Assembly (NCBI GenBank): GCA_002087915.1
Contig: LWDP01000028.1
Coordinates: forward strand, 1 to 23,463
Length of the DNA stretch: 23,463 nt
Source of the DNA: Enterospora canceri
Lineage: Eukaryota > Microsporidia > Enterocytozoonidae
Direction of reading: 5' to 3'
Under the pieces are notes generated by a model. It was given only the letters and a program-made list of their open reading frames with translations. It was not told where the DNA came from and ran no database searches. A program made the position numbers and the translations under genes. Below, one piece after another: positions 15,701 through 23,463 of the stretch (its first letter is position 1; every line of letters starts with the position of its first letter).

Positions 15701-16045
15701 TTAGTACCCTCTCTTTGGATCAATGTTTCCAGTCTCATCCAAACATGCACATGGTGGTGGATTTGGCTTGATTGTTCCATCACATGGGTCGTCATTCTCA
15801 CAGCAGCAGTCGCAGCAGTCCTTCGTTGCATCGCTGCTTGAATCCACGCCGTTATCAAGGCACTTAACACAAACAAAGTCTCTTCCTCCTATGATTGCAC
15901 TTGGGTCCAGTTTCTCGCCCTCTGTCACCGTCTGCTGCTGCTCTGTCTTCGTCGAGTCTGCAGTCGCATCGTCGCCCGTCTCCTTCTTCTCAGCCGCCAG
16001 TATAATTTGCAGGTTCAGCAGTGCCAATAGAAATGAACTGTACAT
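15701..16045 (-). CDS. Small secreted cysteine-rich protein
   Basis: A 114-aa product. Residues 1-18 (MYSSFLLALLNLQIILAA) form a good signal peptide. An acidic Thr/Gln-rich stretch follows (19-50), then a C-terminal domain with ten cysteines at 59, 62, 77, 78, 80, 81, 82, 88, 99 and 101, including CCDCCC. No further membrane segment. I recognise no family. Secretion and the even number of cysteines suggest a disulfide-bonded protein, possibly spore-wall or host-exposed, or alternatively metal-binding. The start has no CCC signal (GTTTTGTC before ATG), unlike the housekeeping genes. Confidence 0.7.
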   Translation of the reverse strand: MYSSFLLALLNLQIILAAEKKETGDDATADSTKTEQQQTVTEGEKLDPSAIIGGRDFVCVKCLDNGVDSSSDATKDCCDCCCENDDPCDGTIKPNPPPCACLDETGNIDPKRGY

Positions 16046-16071
16046 GACAAAACAGTCTACTGTTTTTTAAA

Positions 16072-16176
16072 ATGAAACTAAAACACTTGTTTCATGGTGG
16101 ACTCATCCTGGTGTATCAGGTGACCCCTATTGGCATCAATGGCCTATTCCTGTTTGATTATTCATCAAAATTATAG
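16072..16176 (+). CDS. Possible 34-aa membrane micropeptide, weakly Tom7-like
   Basis: This short frame fills most of the 148-bp divergent gap between the secreted Cys-rich gene and the Enp2-like gene. The peptide is hydrophobic, with LFHGGLILVYQVTPIGING at about 6-24. LF.G followed about 11 residues later by a Pro inside a hydrophobic helix recalls the Tom7 core (LFKG...FIPLVIYLG in human). It lacks the W-G of Tom7 and its C-terminal tail and has no CCC signal. It may be chance. Confidence 0.22.
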   Translation: MKLKHLFHGGLILVYQVTPIGINGLFLFDYSSKL

Positions 16177-16193
16177 GGAAATTGCTCCCTGAA

Positions 16194-16994
16194 ATGGGTA
16201 GAAAATTGGATGAATTTAATGGTAGATTTGGATTCAATGATGCGTGTTACGATATCAAGTACAGGAATGGACGAATACTCTGTGCTGGAACATACAAACC
16301 AAGCATCAAGATGTACGATGTTGAGCACCAGAACATTGTGGTAGAGAGACACTGTGCTGAGGAAATCATAAAATGTGAATTTGTTACAGATGAAAGAAAT
16401 TGTGCCTTAAGAAGAGACAGAATGGTGGAATTCTACACAAAGGCGGGTTTATTGGAAAAAATCAAGTTCAAGAACGAGTGTTACGACATCAAGGCAGTTG
16501 AGGGGCTGCTGTATGTTGCAGGAGATAAAATAGGGCAATTTGACATGGTGAAGGGTGAATTTGCTGATTCAATTGACTGTAAGGCGTATGAAGTTACAGT
16601 TGATGGAGGGGTGATTGGTGTTAGGAATCACAGGGGACTGACTTTCTACGATTCAAGGACGAATGAAAGGATAAAAAGCATTGAACAAGAAGTGGTTGCA
16701 TTTGACACCTGTGGAAACAGTGTGGTCTATTCTGATGAGAGAGACGTGTTTGAGTTGGATAGGCGCAATTGGAACAGCAGTAAGGTCTCTGTTGATTTCT
16801 CAGATGCGACTGTAAAACACATCAAATGCATTGATCCAAACAATCGAATTTATGGTGGAAACAGTACAATATTGTTTAGTAGAACCAATCAAAACGAGGA
16901 TGTTGGATTCATCATAAACAGAATCTGTTTGGGTCAATGCAGACTGTTTGTTGGTGGAGAAAGTGAGCAGATTTCTGTTTACGACCTGGATTAA
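16194..16994 (+). CDS. Enp2/NOL10-like beta-propeller (SSU processome)
   Basis: A 266-aa product. The N-terminal motif LCAGTYKPSIKMYDV (29-43) is the Enp2/NOL10 hallmark (ATGTYKP.I...D). Later blades follow the family order, including a RDRMVEFYTKAGLLEKIK block, LLYVAGDKIGQFDMVKGEF and LTFYDSRTNERIKSI (family: FWDPR.R.R). Enp2 is a nucleolar component of the 90S pre-ribosome. The C-terminal NUC153 region of yeast Enp2 (707 aa) is absent, leaving only the propeller. The ATG at 16194 follows CTCCCTGAA; the only in-frame codon just upstream is TTG. LAP starts 17 bp after its stop. Confidence 0.75.
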   Translation: MGRKLDEFNGRFGFNDACYDIKYRNGRILCAGTYKPSIKMYDVEHQNIVVERHCAEEIIKCEFVTDERNCALRRDRMVEFYTKAGLLEKIKFKNECYDIKAVEGLLYVAGDKIGQFDMVKGEFADSIDCKAYEVTVDGGVIGVRNHRGLTFYDSRTNERIKSIEQEVVAFDTCGNSVVYSDERDVFELDRRNWNSSKVSVDFSDATVKHIKCIDPNNRIYGGNSTILFSRTNQNEDVGFIINRICLGQCRLFVGGESEQISVYDLD

Positions 16995-17011
16995 ATTCAT
17001 CTCAGTAACCC

Positions 17012-18466
17012 ATGCTTTTGCGTTTTGACAGACACGAAAAACGTCTTCAATCCACTACAACGACTGATGCAATCACAGTCTTCTTCTACACCGTAAATGA
17101 CGGTGGTGTGAACCTACTGGGATGCAATGACGAGGAATCAGTTTCCTTTTTGAATAATAAAAATGCAAGGGGAGTTAGTGGTGAAATATTCAGTAGAAAT
17201 GAAAGGGTGTTTTGCAGCCTGGGAAAAATAGAACTAGGAAAACAGAAAAATGCAAGAGACGAGTTGGCTGCATGGAGCATACAGAGCAGTATGGGCCCAC
17301 TCTACAAACACGTATCAACGTACCACAACGGTTCCTCGGTCTCATTCACTCCATTTGGGATGGTTGAAGAGTGCTATTTTGGATTCATTCTGGCTTCCTA
17401 CAAATACGACCATTTGCTCAAGGAGAATGAAGATGAGACACATTTCAGCCTTGTTGTGCCTGAGGAATACACTGAAATAGCCACTGTGGCACACAGCCAG
17501 AACAAGGCGAGATTCCTGGGAGACACTCCTTCCAATCTGCTTACGCCTACGACATTTTGTGAATACGCCCATGAAATATTCAGGGGACTTGACAAAATTG
17601 AAATTGTGGTAGTGGAAGAAGAGAGGTGTCGAGAAATGGGAATGAATCTGATGCTGTCAGTTGGAAATGGATCAGCTGAGCCATCGAAGTTGCTGACTGT
17701 GAAGTACAGCGGTGACTCAAGCACGACCAGACACAAATTGGCCATGGTTGGAAAAGGCGTCGTCTTTGACTCAGGTGGAATCAGCCTGAAACCATCAAAG
17801 GACATGCACAGGCAGAAGATGGACATGATGGGCGGGGCCACGATGCTCCTGTCTCTGCATGCAGCAGCAAGAATGAATCTGCCTATAAATGCAACCTGTA
17901 CAGTTCCACTGGTTGAGAATATGCCTGGATCAAAGGCAACAAATCCAGGAGATATTTTTAAGGCAGCAAATGGAATCCACGTTGAGGTGGGAAACACCGA
18001 TGCAGAAGGACGCCTCATTCTGGCTGATGCACTGTGGTACGCCCAGAATTGCTACGGCGAGAGCCCCGAGTTTCTGATTGACGCAGCCACGTTGACTGGT
18101 GCAATTAAAGTGGCATTGGGCAGAATATTCGGTGGATTCTTCACCAATTCAGAGGCATTTTCTGATCTGATTTCTGGAGCAGCAGAACGAGGAAGCGAGT
18201 TGATGTGGAGAATGCCACTCTCTGCCTACTATCGGAAGCAGTTGGATTCACCAGTTGCAGACTGCAACAACGTGGGTGGCCCAATGGCTGGTGCATCCAC
18301 AGCTGGTGAGTTTCTGTACCAATTTGTGGAATGTGAGAAGTGGGCGCATTTTGACATTGCGTGTCTGAAGGACGAGAGCCACATGGGCGCAGTCTACGGA
18401 AGAGGAGCCACTGGGAGACCAATTCGTGCATTTTACGAAATCGTAAGGGCTCTTTCTAACAATTAA
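17012..18466 (+). CDS. Leucyl aminopeptidase, family M17
   Basis: A 484-aa dizinc aminopeptidase that removes N-terminal residues from peptides; such hexameric enzymes act in the cytosol. All catalytic and metal residues are present: Lys248, Asp253 (GKGVVFDSGGISLKP), Lys260, Asp271, Asp330, Glu332 and Arg334 (NTDAEGRLILADA), each two positions from bovine LAP numbering. The C-terminal catalytic domain is full length and well conserved, and the N-terminal domain is divergent. The ATG directly follows CAGTAACCC. Only 17 bp separates it from each neighbouring gene. Confidence 0.96.
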   Translation: MLLRFDRHEKRLQSTTTTDAITVFFYTVNDGGVNLLGCNDEESVSFLNNKNARGVSGEIFSRNERVFCSLGKIELGKQKNARDELAAWSIQSSMGPLYKHVSTYHNGSSVSFTPFGMVEECYFGFILASYKYDHLLKENEDETHFSLVVPEEYTEIATVAHSQNKARFLGDTPSNLLTPTTFCEYAHEIFRGLDKIEIVVVEEERCREMGMNLMLSVGNGSAEPSKLLTVKYSGDSSTTRHKLAMVGKGVVFDSGGISLKPSKDMHRQKMDMMGGATMLLSLHAAARMNLPINATCTVPLVENMPGSKATNPGDIFKAANGIHVEVGNTDAEGRLILADALWYAQNCYGESPEFLIDAATLTGAIKVALGRIFGGFFTNSEAFSDLISGAAERGSELMWRMPLSAYYRKQLDSPVADCNNVGGPMAGASTAGEFLYQFVECEKWAHFDIACLKDESHMGAVYGRGATGRPIRAFYEIVRALSNN

Positions 18467-18483
18467 ATTGGTCACTTTTGCCC

Positions 18484-19134
18484 ATGGCTGAGTTGAAATT
18501 TGTTTTTGGACCGGTTTCAACCGGAAAGACGGTGGAACTGCTGCTACAGGCGCATCAGATCACCAAGATCCACGGAAAGACGGCCGTGAAGCTGATGAAG
18601 CCAGCATTCGACACCAGAGACGGTGAGGCAATGATTTCATCTGCGTCAGGAATGCAGGCACGAGCTGACTTCGTGATTGGCGCTGGTGATAACTTGCAGG
18701 AGCTCGAGATGGAGCCTGGGACGTATCTGCTGGTGGACGAAGTGCAATTCTTCACGTTGGAGCAGATTATGCAACTTAGACGCATTTCACTGGAACAGAA
18801 CATACACGTCGAATGCTACGGGCTGCTGAAGGACTTCAGAAACGACCTGTTCTTCTCAGCAGCGAAGCTGGTTGAATTGGCCGATGAGATTGTCCAAATG
18901 AAGACATTCTGCTATTTATGCAGCAGAAAGAGATTGGCGAACAAAATGAGGAATGCACAAATTAGTATGAAAATAATAAAGAATGGTGATGTGACTGAGC
19001 CAACATTGGAAGGTGAGTCAAAGCAGGTTGGTGGAATTGACCTGTACGTTCCAGTCTGTTCCAGGTGCTACTACACCGCATTCAAGGAGGTTGAGATGAC
19101 AGCATTCGTTCTATCGCAGTCAATGCCCAATTAG
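18484..19134 (+). CDS. Thymidine kinase (TK1-type)
   Basis: A 216-aa product. The P-loop is GPVSTGKT (9-16), altered from the common GPMFSGKS/T. The catalytic glutamate motif is LLVDEVQFF (82-90, Glu86), with CYGLLKDF at 111-118 in place of the usual YGL.tDF. A Cys4 structural zinc site is formed by CYLC (143-146) and CSRC (192-195), flanking the substrate lasso. The enzyme phosphorylates thymidine to dTMP, a salvage step useful to a parasite taking nucleosides from its host. The ATG directly follows TTTTGCCC. Confidence 0.93.
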   Translation: MAELKFVFGPVSTGKTVELLLQAHQITKIHGKTAVKLMKPAFDTRDGEAMISSASGMQARADFVIGAGDNLQELEMEPGTYLLVDEVQFFTLEQIMQLRRISLEQNIHVECYGLLKDFRNDLFFSAAKLVELADEIVQMKTFCYLCSRKRLANKMRNAQISMKIIKNGDVTEPTLEGESKQVGGIDLYVPVCSRCYYTAFKEVEMTAFVLSQSMPN

Positions 19135-19223
19135 TCTAACTATCCCATTTATTAAACAAGATGACTACTAAAATTATTACTGGACTGGAATTGTCTCATG
19201 AAATTGTTGCTATTTTTGCCCCA

Positions 19224-21225
19224 ATGGAAGTGGACGCAGTTGTAGAGAGCTTTAAGGAGTTTGTGGGGGTTGCAGCCGCAAGGAACGCAGTTGATACAAA
19301 TGCAAAGAGACTCATCTTCGATTTGAGCGAGCTGAGGCTGCACAACAGGGCAATGGTTGACGCATTGGTTACAGACCCAATGGACGTCATTCCGCTTCTA
19401 CAGGAAAACCTGGAAAGTGACCTGAGACACGAGGTTCGTCTTGGATTTGAAGGAGCCTTTGGAAGCAACTTCGTGACGCCTCGTACAATGACAAGTGCCC
19501 ATATCAGCAAAATGGTCTGTTGCCAGGGAATTGTGACCTCTGTTTCACTGGTGCGACCTAAAATAGTCAAATCCGTGCATTATGAGGCAACAAAAAAGAC
19601 ATTTTACCAGAAGGTGTACAGGGACAGGACGATGATAAGCAAGCTGCCTCCGACTACTACGACGTATCCAACGATGTACGACAACAATATTCTGCAGTCA
19701 GAATATGGATTAAGCGAGTATATGGATTTTCAGACATTTATTCTACAGGAGATGCCAGAGAATGCGCCACCTGGTCAGCTGCCAAGAAGTGTCGATTGTA
19801 TCATCACTGAAGACCTCGTGGATCAAATCAAGCCAGGAGATCGAGTCAATGCCTATGGAATTTATAAGGCATTTTCAGAAGGTGAAGGTGAGTTTCCAAC
19901 CAGATTCAAAACAACATTAATTGTAAACCACCTTGAGAAGACCAAGAAGAAAGCAAAGAGGGAACAGAGCACAATTGAGAGCATTCAGATGGTTGCTAAT
20001 TCAACAATCAAGCTCAATGCGGTGGCACCTACGATATTCGGACATAATGAAATAAAGAAGGCTCTTGCATTACAAATGGTAGGTGGAAATGAAATTGTGT
20101 TGAAGAATGGAACCAGAATACGAGGAGACATCAACATTCTGCTTGTTGGAGACCCAAGTACAACCAAAAGCCAGTTACTCAGGTACGTGATGAATTTGAT
20201 GCCTCTTACGATAGCAACAACTGGTCGTGGATCAACAGGAGTAGGTCTGACTGCTGCAGTTGTGGTAGACAAGGATACAGGCGATAAGAGACTCGAAGCA
20301 GGCGCAATGGTGCTAGGAGACAGGGGAATTGTGTGCATAGATGAATTTGACAAAATGGACGAGTCAGATCGAGTTGCAATTCACGAGGTGATGGAGCAGC
20401 AGACTGTGACAATTGCAAAGGCTGGGATTCATACGACTCTCAATGCAAGATGTTCGGTGCTGGCTGCTGCTAATCCAATATTTGGCTCGTATAACGATAA
20501 AATAAGTCCACAGGAGAACGTGAGACTGCCTGAATCCTTAATGACTCGATTTGACCTGGTTTTCATCACATTGGACAACCAGGGTGTTGAAATCGACCAG
20601 CAGATCGCTGAATACGCACAGGGGCATCGTTATGGAAGAAGATGACGTCATCTCTCAGGACCTGTTTCGAGAATACATTCTTTATGCAAAGGGTCTTAGA
20701 CCGAAATTAAGCAGAGAGGCTGCAATGATTCTGTCACAAGCGTACACCGAGTTCAGGAGCAGAAAGAACGAGAAGCATCTTCTGATCAACATCACTCCAA
20801 GGCTGCTTGAGACGATGATCAGAATTGCAACTGCTCATGCCAAGCTGAGATTGAGTGAACAGGTGGATGAGGTGGATGCAAATGACACAGTTCAGATGAT
20901 ACGAAGCCATTTGATTGAGAAGATTGTGAAACGAGAGGTGAAAGTGATCAGAAAGGAGACTAAAGTTGTTGAAATAGAAAAGAAGGTTGGGGAGGCTGAG
21001 AAAGAGAGCAGCGAGGAGACTACAGTTGATGAGGAAACTAAGCTGAATGTCATGGAGAAGATTTGGATGTGGCGAGATTCAAATAAAGGAGAATCGAGTG
21101 TATTGGTAGAGCAACTGGCTTCAGAAATCAAGGCTGATTCAAAAGTAGTAAGGCAAGTTGCATTGGAGTTAGCTGATTCTGATGCAATAATGCTGGAAAA
21201 GGGAACAATTTATTTCTTAGACTAA
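19224..21225 (+). CDS. MCM3 replicative helicase subunit, interrupted by a +1 frame change
   Basis: MCM3 is identified by VCCQGIVTSVSLVRPKIVKSVHY, the Walker A variant GDPSTTKSQLL, GRGSTGVGLTAAV, Walker B CIDEFDKM, AKAGIHTTLNARCSVLAAANP and the arginine finger SLMTRFDL. It lacks a zinc-finger Cys set, as MCM3 does. I start at 19224 (after TTTTTGCCCCA). An in-frame ATG at 19161 would add 21 residues not expected in the family. The first frame reads IAEYAQGHRYGRR and stops at TGA 20643-20645. The rest (DVISQDLFREYILYAKGLRPKLS to a winged-helix-like C-terminus, TAA at 21225) continues in the +1 frame. The join lies between about 20625 and 20645, just after the conserved HRY block. It may be a one-base error, a pseudogene lesion, or programmed shifting. 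Confidence 0.9.
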
Positions 21226-21605
21226 ATAAGTTACATTATTATGTAAAGAGGTTTGTTAAGAACTGTCGTTTTTGACAAGTGTCTAAATCAAAATCAGTTG
21301 ATTCAGAAAGAGGGAACAACTCTTATCCTCTACTTAAGATCACTGAAGCTTTCTTGCCCTCTTACGTAACCAGTTGATTACTGTAAAAAGTGATATCAAA
21401 CTCAACTAAAAGGAGTCTGATATTGCAGAATGACATAATCATATCAGAAATCAGAAGAAGTGTAGCTGGTGGTGAAATAGACTATTTGACTGCCATATCA
21501 CGCCGATTATGGATCAACTTGTGAACATCAAAGAACCACCTGTCATTTAATTTGCCCTTTTATACCCCTTTTCTCTCTTTAAAAAATTTTCTCAATTTAG
21601 CCCCT
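21226..21605. other. 380-bp intergenic region before the Lys-rich membrane protein
   Basis: This is the longest gap. No protein or RNA gene was recognised. It holds an 11-bp imperfect hairpin (21393-21403 with 21413-21423), several ATATCA repeats (near 21393, 21434 and 21496), TTTTATA at 21558-21564 that may act as a TATA element, and an A6T4 block at 21581-21590. The layout suggests a promoter for the downstream gene. Confidence 0.45.
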
Positions 21606-22430
21606 ATGTTTCTGAACACAACTATAATCTACCATCTACTGGAAGTGATGGCAGACACGCTCAAAGACGTGCACGGCAAAGACAAGGCAACGACAGAGAA
21701 GGATGCTGCAGCATACGATGGAACAAAGTTCCTCGTGCTGAAGAAGGCAACTTTCGAGAAGGGAGCTACTGACTTGGTGGCACAGGCTTCTGAAAAGGAG
21801 GGAGAAGGAGATTGCAGCAAAATTGATCTATCGAGCTCAAAGGATGTTGGTGATGGCTTCCTGAAGACAGATGACATCATTGCATACTTTGAGAAGGCAG
21901 ACAAACTTGGTGAATACTTGAAGAAGACCGCTAAGGATGATAAGGCTCACAAGGAAGCAACTGAGTACGCCAAGGACAAGAAGTTCACTGATAACGTGCC
22001 AACGTACGTTGCAAAGGTTGTTCAGGATGCATTGGCTGAAGTAAAGGACAGCTGCGCTGATCCAAAGAAGGAGCTGACTGAAAAACTCAAGAAGGGAATC
22101 AATGAGCAGAATGCGTACATTCTAACAGCAAAAATTCATGCAAAGGTGAACAAGGACACATTCTTCTTCTACGTCTCTTACAAGACGGATGGAAAGGAGT
22201 ACAAGTCTGAGATCATTGAGGCTGAGAAGACGTCGGACGGATTCAAATTCAAGAAGGGTATTTCTGCTGGATCGGGCTCTGGAATGGGAACTGGTGCAAA
22301 GGTTGCAATCGCAATAGTTGTAGTAGTCATTGTTCTAGCACTCGTTGGTCTGGGAATCTACTTCTACTTGGCATCTAAGAAGAAAGAGCAGGCAGAAGAT
22401 GAGAACATTGGAATGGGCAATGAACCTTAA
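21606..22430 (+). CDS. Lys/Glu-rich single-pass membrane protein, unknown function
   Basis: A 274-aa product. The hydrophilic Lys/Glu/Ala-rich body (about 16-215) is followed by a Gly/Ser spacer (GSGSGMGTG, 222-230), one strong membrane helix (232-256, AIAIVVVVIVLALVGLG) and an 18-residue charged tail. Two cysteines (70, 150). The N-terminal 14 residues (MFLNTTIIYHLLEV) are only a weak signal-peptide candidate, so the protein could be type I or tail-anchored-like; another ATG lies at 21648. I recognise no family. The ATG follows TTTAGCCCCT. The preference for AAG and GTT-type codons and the long upstream region suggest a well-expressed gene, which is inference. Confidence 0.75.
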   Translation: MFLNTTIIYHLLEVMADTLKDVHGKDKATTEKDAAAYDGTKFLVLKKATFEKGATDLVAQASEKEGEGDCSKIDLSSSKDVGDGFLKTDDIIAYFEKADKLGEYLKKTAKDDKAHKEATEYAKDKKFTDNVPTYVAKVVQDALAEVKDSCADPKKELTEKLKKGINEQNAYILTAKIHAKVNKDTFFFYVSYKTDGKEYKSEIIEAEKTSDGFKFKKGISAGSGSGMGTGAKVAIAIVVVVIVLALVGLGIYFYLASKKKEQAEDENIGMGNEP

Positions 22431-22495
22431 GAACTAAATTAAGTGGACAGATTTCTACTCTTTTCGTTTTATAAAAGAACTAAAAATTTAACCAC

Positions 22496-23463
22496 ATGAC
22501 TCAGTCAAACAGCAAACTAGAATACGTAAATAACTTAGAACGAAAGGGAAGAAGAGAAGGACGTAGAATAGAGGTGGATGAGAGTAGGAAGAAGTTCTTT
22601 ATTACGTTTCCATATCCATATATGAATGGTAAGCTTCATTTAGGCCACTTGTATTCAATATCTAAGTCAGACTTCTTTAGCTACTACATGGAGCAGAAGG
22701 GATATAATGTTCTATTTCCATTTGGATTCCATTGTACTGGAATGCCTATTTCAGCATCAGCACAGAAGTTGAGACAGGAATTAGCAGGTGAAAAAGTTGA
22801 TGTTTCTGTTATGGAAATATTGAGGTCTCTTGGATTTGAGATGACACATCCAATTGGAGAGAAATGTGATAGAGATATGTGTATTTGTAGATTTGCTGAT
22901 CCATATCACTGGTGTAGGACATTCCCAGAATATTGTAAGAAATCATTAATTGAGTTTGATGCAAATATAGATTGGAGTAGGTCATTTATCACTACAGAAA
23001 TTGATCAATATTACGATTCATTTGTGAGGTATCAATTCAGGAAGTTAGAGTCGAAGAAATACATCAGTTTTGGTAAGAGATATTCCATATATTGCCCAGT
23101 TGATAAACAAATATGCTTGGATCATGATAGAAGGAAAGGAGAGGGTATTAAACCAATTCCAGTGGTTCTGAAGAAAGTTGGAATGAATATTCTGGTAGAA
23201 GCAACCAGTTTATCAACAACTGATGAGATTATCACGTCTGAGGTGATTGAATGGGTTGAATTTGGAATTGGAATTGGATCAGAGAAATATGTAGCTGAAA
23301 GACTCATTTATGAGAATCTAAAGAATCAGATTGAAGATGTTAATGAATGCACTGAGGTAGATTTGTGTAGGATTCATAACAAGGTGACAAAAATATCAGG
23401 TGAAAAAGTGTTGAAAAGAAGTTACTTAAAAAGCAAGGGTGAAACAATAAGTGATTTAGATAA
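22496..23463 (+). CDS. Cytosolic leucyl-tRNA synthetase (3' part outside window), degenerate editing motif
   Basis: The frame is open to the right edge (322 codons). ITFPYPYMNGKLHLGH contains the class I HIGH motif (HLGH, 48-51). FPFGFHCTGMPISA, DWSRSFITTEIDQYYDSFVRYQF and FGKRYSIYCP are characteristic of the archaeal/eukaryotic cytosolic LeuRS. The KMSKS loop would lie beyond the window. In the editing (CP1) domain, the threonine-rich segment TLRPETMFGQT of human LeuRS aligns with TSLSTTDEIITSE (about 237-249), so key editing residues appear lost. The ATG follows AAATTTAACCAC. The gene is visibly AT-rich (18 G/C of 60 at 22981-23040). Confidence 0.93.
   Translation, partial: MTQSNSKLEYVNNLERKGRREGRRIEVDESRKKFFITFPYPYMNGKLHLGHLYSISKSDFFSYYMEQKGYNVLFPFGFHCTGMPISASAQKLRQELAGEKVDVSVMEILRSLGFEMTHPIGEKCDRDMCICRFADPYHWCRTFPEYCKKSLIEFDANIDWSRSFITTEIDQYYDSFVRYQFRKLESKKYISFGKRYSIYCPVDKQICLDHDRRKGEGIKPIPVVLKKVGMNILVEATSLSTTDEIITSEVIEWVEFGIGIGSEKYVAERLIYENLKNQIEDVNECTEVDLCRIHNKVTKISGEKVLKRSYLKSKGETISDLD

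Noticed and set aside
17398..18018. 206-aa open frame antisense to leucyl aminopeptidase
   Set aside because: It lies opposite a fully conserved catalytic domain and shows no family features or start signal. It is a shadow of codon bias.
19161..19223. Upstream ATG of MCM3
   Set aside because: The ATG at 19224 has the GCCCCA signal and matches the usual N-terminus; the upstream one has neither.
21390..21425. C/D-box snoRNA in the 380-bp gap
   Set aside because: GTGATAT and CTGA are present, but the C box does not fit RTGATGA and there is no proper terminal stem or guide placement.
1..23463. CRISPR arrays, insertion sequences, prophage or bacterial operons
   Set aside because: No spaced direct repeats, transposase-like frames or Shine-Dalgarno-type operons were seen; gene content is eukaryotic throughout.

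Overview
The window reads as a gene-dense nuclear contig of a microsporidian (an obligate intracellular fungal-lineage parasite). The supporting evidence is: 25 recognisable protein genes plus one tRNA in 23.5 kb; intergenic gaps mostly between 3 and 150 bp; no convincing introns; eukaryotic housekeeping genes only; many proteins cut down to their core domains (RPB6 86 aa, Spt7-like 193 aa, Enp2-like 266 aa, Mrd1-like 411 aa); and a CCC motif within a few bases of the start codon in about 18 of the 25 genes (typical form TTTTACCC(A)ATG or TTTTGCCC(A)ATG). This matches the start-proximal CCC signal described for microsporidian genomes. The species cannot be named from the sequence alone.

Layout. 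1-3058, all minus strand: a GC-rich multi-pass membrane protein running off the left edge, gamma-tubulin (with an in-frame TAA at codon 8), and a Rad60/Esc2/NIP45-like protein with SUMO-interacting motifs and two ubiquitin-like domains. 3434-5966, plus: divergent histone H2B, a coiled-coil protein, and a reduced Mrd1/RBM19 ribosome-assembly factor. 5976-7691, minus: a two-pass membrane protein with a Glu/Pro repeat. 7913-9070, plus: a HIT hydrolase and a CstF64/Rna15 mRNA 3'-end factor. 9125-10172: ribosomal protein L26 and a bromodomain/histone-fold Spt7-like protein, divergent from a 28-bp shared promoter. 10233-13129, minus: Utp18-like propeller, ribosomal protein S15 (uS19), delta-COP. 13222-14204, plus: RPB6 and a SNAP-25-type SNARE. 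14229-15209, minus: Sqt1-like ribosomal-protein chaperone. 15283-15366: tRNA-Leu(UAA). 15370-16045, minus: V-ATPase subunit e and a secreted Cys-rich protein. 16194-21225, plus: Enp2-like, M17 leucyl aminopeptidase, thymidine kinase and MCM3 (with a +1 frame change). 21606-23463, plus: a Lys-rich single-pass membrane protein and leucyl-tRNA synthetase, cut by the right edge, whose editing pocket looks degenerate.

Functional themes. Ribosome production is strongly represented (Mrd1, Utp18, Enp2, Sqt1, L26, S15), followed by transcription and mRNA processing (RPB6, Spt7, CstF64, H2B), vesicle traffic and acidification (delta-COP, SNAP-25, V-ATPase e), and replication or nucleotide salvage (MCM3, thymidine kinase). 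These are adjacent genes in a compact genome, not operons. No mobile element, CRISPR array, rRNA or cassette-type novel system was seen. The most interesting signals are two interrupted essential genes (gamma-tubulin TAA, MCM3 frame change, both at a stop followed by C), the altered LeuRS editing site, a 50-nt near-palindrome whose mismatches would pair only in minus-strand RNA, and the extremely short divergent promoter.
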